From Nitrosopumilus zosterae (GTDB lineage Archaea > Thermoproteota > Nitrososphaeria > Nitrososphaerales > Nitrosopumilaceae), in assembly GCF_025998175.1 (NCBI RefSeq), contig NZ_AP026695.1, positions 496,001-560,000 of the forward strand: a stretch of DNA of 64,000 bases, written 5' to 3'. Position numbers and translations under genes: made by a program. The notes under the pieces were generated by a model. That model did not search any database and was not told the DNA's origin. It was given only the letters and a program-made list of their open reading frames with translations. Shown piece after piece: positions 61,667 to 64,000 of this stretch. Each line of letters opens with the position of its first letter. Within the stretch, counting starts at the first letter, position 1.

Positions 61667-63126
61667 TTCCTTAGATGTGAAATTGGATCAAGTATGTGAT
61701 TCATAGTTTTTTGTGCCATTTCAGATCCTAAGAGCAGTTTTTGTTTTACAACGGGCTTATCTAGTTTGTTCACTCTTTCCTGAAAATCATAAGCAAAAAT
61801 GTTGTCTATCTCTACGTATGAATCATCAAGACATTCAGGACAAATCTGATTTAATTCGTGTTCTGCCAATAGATATTGACCATATTTGTACATGTTAAAG
61901 TAGGCATGCTCTCTTGCAATGCCTGCCATTGAGATTTCATCTATAATTTTTTTATTTGGAACATAATCCATAGTCCATTGATCAATCACTAAGGACCATG
62001 AATTTCCAAACTCATCAACTGCTGTAGTCTTGCCGGTTTCAGTCAAGTGGTATATCTGACCTTTGTTGATTCCATCATATTCTTTTGCAGGATTCATTGA
62101 TGGACCTACAACTTCAATCCCGTGATTGTAATAGTTTTGCCATGCATTGCGTTTTGTATCCCAAACATTGGTTCCAAGTATGTTAAAATCAAGTGGTGCT
62201 CTAAATGTGTGAATTACTTTGACTAGTAGGCATTGTTGTGCTGATTCTTCAGAACAATTGCCTTCAGATGTTGAAACTTCAATATCTCCTAAGACATGCT
62301 CAGGATCATTAACTGAAAGCGTTTTTTCACCATCAAATGATTTGTCCCAGTTAATTACGGCTCTACTTTCGCTCATAATTTCTCCTTTTGCCAAGCCAAA
62401 TGCTATCTCAAAGTGAGAAATGTTGTCTGGGCCTCCATTATCATAAATTTTGAATTCGGCAATGTTCTTCTCTCCAGTATTTACAGTTACAAGCGGATAT
62501 GGCGTAAAGTATCTTTCAACATCTATTGGTTTTCCATTATATGTAAATCCATTATCAACTAATCTTTCACCCTTGCTATCAAGTCCAAGTGTTGGTTCTT
62601 CACAGTCCCCACTACATCCACTTCCATTACTTGCAGAAACTGCAACAAATAATCCAAAGTCACCTGAAAGAGTTGCAGTGACAGATGTGGCATCAAGTAA
62701 TTCTGCATTAGTACCTTCTGCAGCTGAGGATATGTTTGTAGTACTTCTGCCTTCAATGGTTGTAGCACCAAGAGTGAGAATAGCATTAGTTACGTCAGTC
62801 AATGTTACTGTAAGAACAGTTGAATCTCCATTCCAAACTCCTGAATACGCATCTCCCCAATCAACACCGCCAGTACCATCTGTAAAGTTAGCAATGATTT
62901 CCGCTCTAGTCATGGCACCATTGTTTGTAGCATTGGTTGCTTCACTGAATGTAATGGTTAGAGTATCCCCATTTGACAAAATTGCATCTAAGTCATCTGG
63001 ATCATCCGCAACAAAAGATGAGAATTCAGGTTCTGCTGCAAAAGCATAAGATGTTAGATATGGGACAAATCCTAATGTGAAAAGAATAACTGTTAATGCG
63101 GATAATTGAGTTCTTAATGTTCTCAT
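61663..63126 (-). CDS. secreted Ig-like protein with C-terminal 'EIDNIF' domain
   Basis: 487 residues. Signal peptide (about 1-31). Residues 35-160 form an Ig-like surface domain (NGDTLTITFSEATNAT, ADDPDDLDAIL), followed by a Cys pair (CSGDCEEP), a beta domain (about 180-400), and the end IAREHAYFNMYKYGQYLLA with ICPECLDDSYVEIDNIFAYDF, shared with the convergent gene. Related N-terminal domains occur in thaumarchaeal surface proteins. Its stop overlaps that of the neighbour by 4 nt. Confidence 0.7.
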   Translation of the reverse strand: MRTLRTQLSALTVILFTLGFVPYLTSYAFAAEPEFSSFVADDPDDLDAILSNGDTLTITFSEATNATNNGAMTRAEIIANFTDGTGGVDWGDAYSGVWNGDSTVLTVTLTDVTNAILTLGATTIEGRSTTNISSAAEGTNAELLDATSVTATLSGDFGLFVAVSASNGSGCSGDCEEPTLGLDSKGERLVDNGFTYNGKPIDVERYFTPYPLVTVNTGEKNIAEFKIYDNGGPDNISHFEIAFGLAKGEIMSESRAVINWDKSFDGEKTLSVNDPEHVLGDIEVSTSEGNCSEESAQQCLLVKVIHTFRAPLDFNILGTNVWDTKRNAWQNYYNHGIEVVGPSMNPAKEYDGINKGQIYHLTETGKTTAVDEFGNSWSLVIDQWTMDYVPNKKIIDEISMAGIAREHAYFNMYKYGQYLLAEHELNQICPECLDDSYVEIDNIFAYDFQERVNKLDKPVVKQKLLLGSEMAQKTMNHILDPISHLRN

Positions 63127-63579
63127 TAATTACATCCTCATAAAATTCCACTTAACATCGTGTTTGTTATCATCAAACAGACAAAATCGATTCTAGATTG
63201 ACTAATTGGCTGAAATTATAATTTTGGATATTTGCAATGAATATCTGTCATCTCTCCAATTTTGTTTGAGAAATCTTATTTCAAATTCAGGAATTTTATG
63301 CCTATTTTACCTATATTTCGTATTTTCAAATCTCTTACCTTAGATACGCTAGATTATCTAAAATCTAGAATTGTATCACATCTTCACAGATTTGAACCGT
63401 CAGAGCATTGAGTCGATAATGCAAATTCCTATGAGGTAATTGCAAATATGTGCTGGAAAATAATTTCAAAAAGATTGAGGCTTAGCAAACAACACAATTC
63501 AACAGTTCCAAACTGAATCGAAACCGAGAATTTCTTAGATGAGTTAAAATATCTGAAAAATAGTCTAGAGGCATCTTAT
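63127..63579. other. gene-free stretch between secreted-protein genes
   Basis: 453 nt without a convincing frame. A hairpin CTAGATT/AATCTAG with a 6-nt loop is at 63349-63368. The divergent genes on both sides start here (63126 minus, 63580 plus), so it holds two promoters. Confidence 0.4.
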
Positions 63580-64000
63580 ATGGCAATATTTGTAATTGAT
63601 AAAAAAATAAAATTTTTGTTTGTTTTGTTGATCATTAGTCTTGGTGTGTCATTTTTGGCATGGTCCGAGTATGCAATTTTTGCAGATTCGGATAATGACG
63701 GAACATCTGATTCTTTTGATAACTGCCCATTAAATCCAAATATGGATCAATCGGATTTTGATCTTGACAAGTCTGGCGATGTGTGTGACACGGATGATGA
63801 TAATGACGGAGTTAAAGACAACCTTGACCAGTTTGATACGGATCCTTTAGAATGGGCAGACTTTGATTTTGACAATCTGGGCGCAAACCAAGATTCTGAC
63901 GATGACAATGATGGATTAACAGACATGGAAGACTCTTTCCCAATTTTAGTTTCCCAAAAACTTGTTGAGGAAAACTTGTCAGAAATTGAATCTTGTGCAA
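63580..64000 (+). CDS. secreted thrombospondin type 3 repeat protein, 3' end missing
   Basis: Reads to the window edge (140 residues so far). Signal peptide (about 10-35, AIFADS), then Ca2+-binding type 3 repeats: DSDNDGTSDSFDNCP, DVCDTDDDNDGVKDNLDQFD, DSDDDNDGLTDMEDSFP. Such repeats bind calcium and stiffen surface proteins. The rest lies outside the window. Confidence 0.85.
   Translation, partial: MAIFVIDKKIKFLFVLLIISLGVSFLAWSEYAIFADSDNDGTSDSFDNCPLNPNMDQSDFDLDKSGDVCDTDDDNDGVKDNLDQFDTDPLEWADFDFDNLGANQDSDDDNDGLTDMEDSFPILVSQKLVEENLSEIESCA

Noticed and set aside
62450-63049. 199-codon plus-strand open frame opposite the Ig-like surface protein
   Set aside because: Low-complexity Ser/Pro/Val frame caused by the Ala/Thr-rich sense gene; no start context or motif.
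63349-63368. CTAGATT/AATCTAG hairpin
   Set aside because: Short stem in AT-rich sequence between divergent genes; noted in the gene-free entry but too weak for a separate claim.
1-64000. CRISPR arrays, insertion sequences, integrases, rRNA genes
   Set aside because: Looked for repeated spacers, transposase or integrase motifs and rRNA signatures; none seen.

Overview
The window reads as chromosome of an ammonia-oxidising archaeon of the Nitrosopumilus type (Thaumarchaeota/Nitrososphaerota, marine group I.1a). The evidence is an AT-rich, densely packed genome with archaeal information genes (aEF1-beta, Cdc48, TruD, Pth2, HVO_2753-type zinc finger). It also has many plastocyanin-like blue copper proteins, a two-domain multicopper oxidase, a PEFG-type C-terminal sorting tail, a pyruvoyl arginine decarboxylase, geranylgeranyl reductase, Lrp/AsnC RAM-only proteins and repeated UspA proteins. 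No ammonia monooxygenase, rRNA, CRISPR or transposase was seen. The only tRNA is tRNA-Thr(UGU).

Layout. 0-4.3 kb: C-terminal part of a K+-independent membrane pyrophosphatase, DUF2024, a UspA relic, a FilR1-type regulator and several tiny zinc-binding proteins. 4.3-8.1 kb: a membrane Cache-HAMP class III cyclase, a Sulfolobus-like 7Fe-type ferredoxin, a frameshifted UspA and DUF488. 8.2-14.9 kb: flavodoxin, hemerythrin, a multicopper oxidase whose C-terminus is a piece of a class III cyclase, a soluble class III cyclase directly followed by a membrane protein, and two overlapping UspA genes. 14.9-16.6 kb: Pit phosphate transporter with its DUF47 partner. 16.7-19.3 kb: a cluster of small C2H2/zinc-ribbon proteins, a tandem RAM protein and a cupredoxin, all preceded by the same 13-bp palindrome, with a 107-nt inverted-repeat element in the middle. 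19.3-25.9 kb: JAMM protease, a membrane protein with two cupredoxin domains, haem O synthase, a zinc finger-aEF1beta-Cdc48 operon and geranylgeranyl reductase. 25.9-30.2 kb: a secreted-protein pair bounded by 77-bp direct repeats, then small proteins. 30.2-41.7 kb: Pth2, a Vgb-like propeller, TruD, RAM protein, alcohol dehydrogenase, DUF255/YyaL thioredoxin protein and a PEFG-type secreted protein. 41.8-48.8 kb: a secreted Kazal/metallo-beta-lactamase fusion, RAM protein, DEAD-box helicase, DsbA-like protein and tRNA-Thr. 48.8-59.1 kb: arginine decarboxylase, M3 oligopeptidase, secreted paralogs, a histidine kinase/response regulator pair, a UBP zinc finger and soluble pyrophosphatase. 59.1-64 kb: DUF4443 regulator divergent from cbtBA, two convergent secreted proteins sharing a C-terminal domain, and the start of a thrombospondin type 3 repeat protein.

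How parts may work together. Copper-based electron transfer and redox chemistry recur (multicopper oxidase, cupredoxins, haem O synthase, ferredoxin, flavodoxin, DsbA-like). Phosphate/pyrophosphate handling is represented by both pyrophosphatases and Pit/DUF47. Two cyclases and a cyclase fragment suggest cyclic nucleotide signalling, although their active sites deviate. Cdc48 with an HbYX-type tail, a JAMM protease and a UBP zinc finger fit a small-modifier/proteasome network.

The strongest candidate for something undescribed is the 16.7-18.8 kb locus. Three exact copies of TTAACAWTGTTAA lie about 32-49 nt upstream of two C2H2 microprotein genes, a zinc-ribbon microprotein gene and a cupredoxin gene. 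A near copy lies upstream of the broken uspA at 7.3 kb. All family calls are by eye from motifs; no database search was run.
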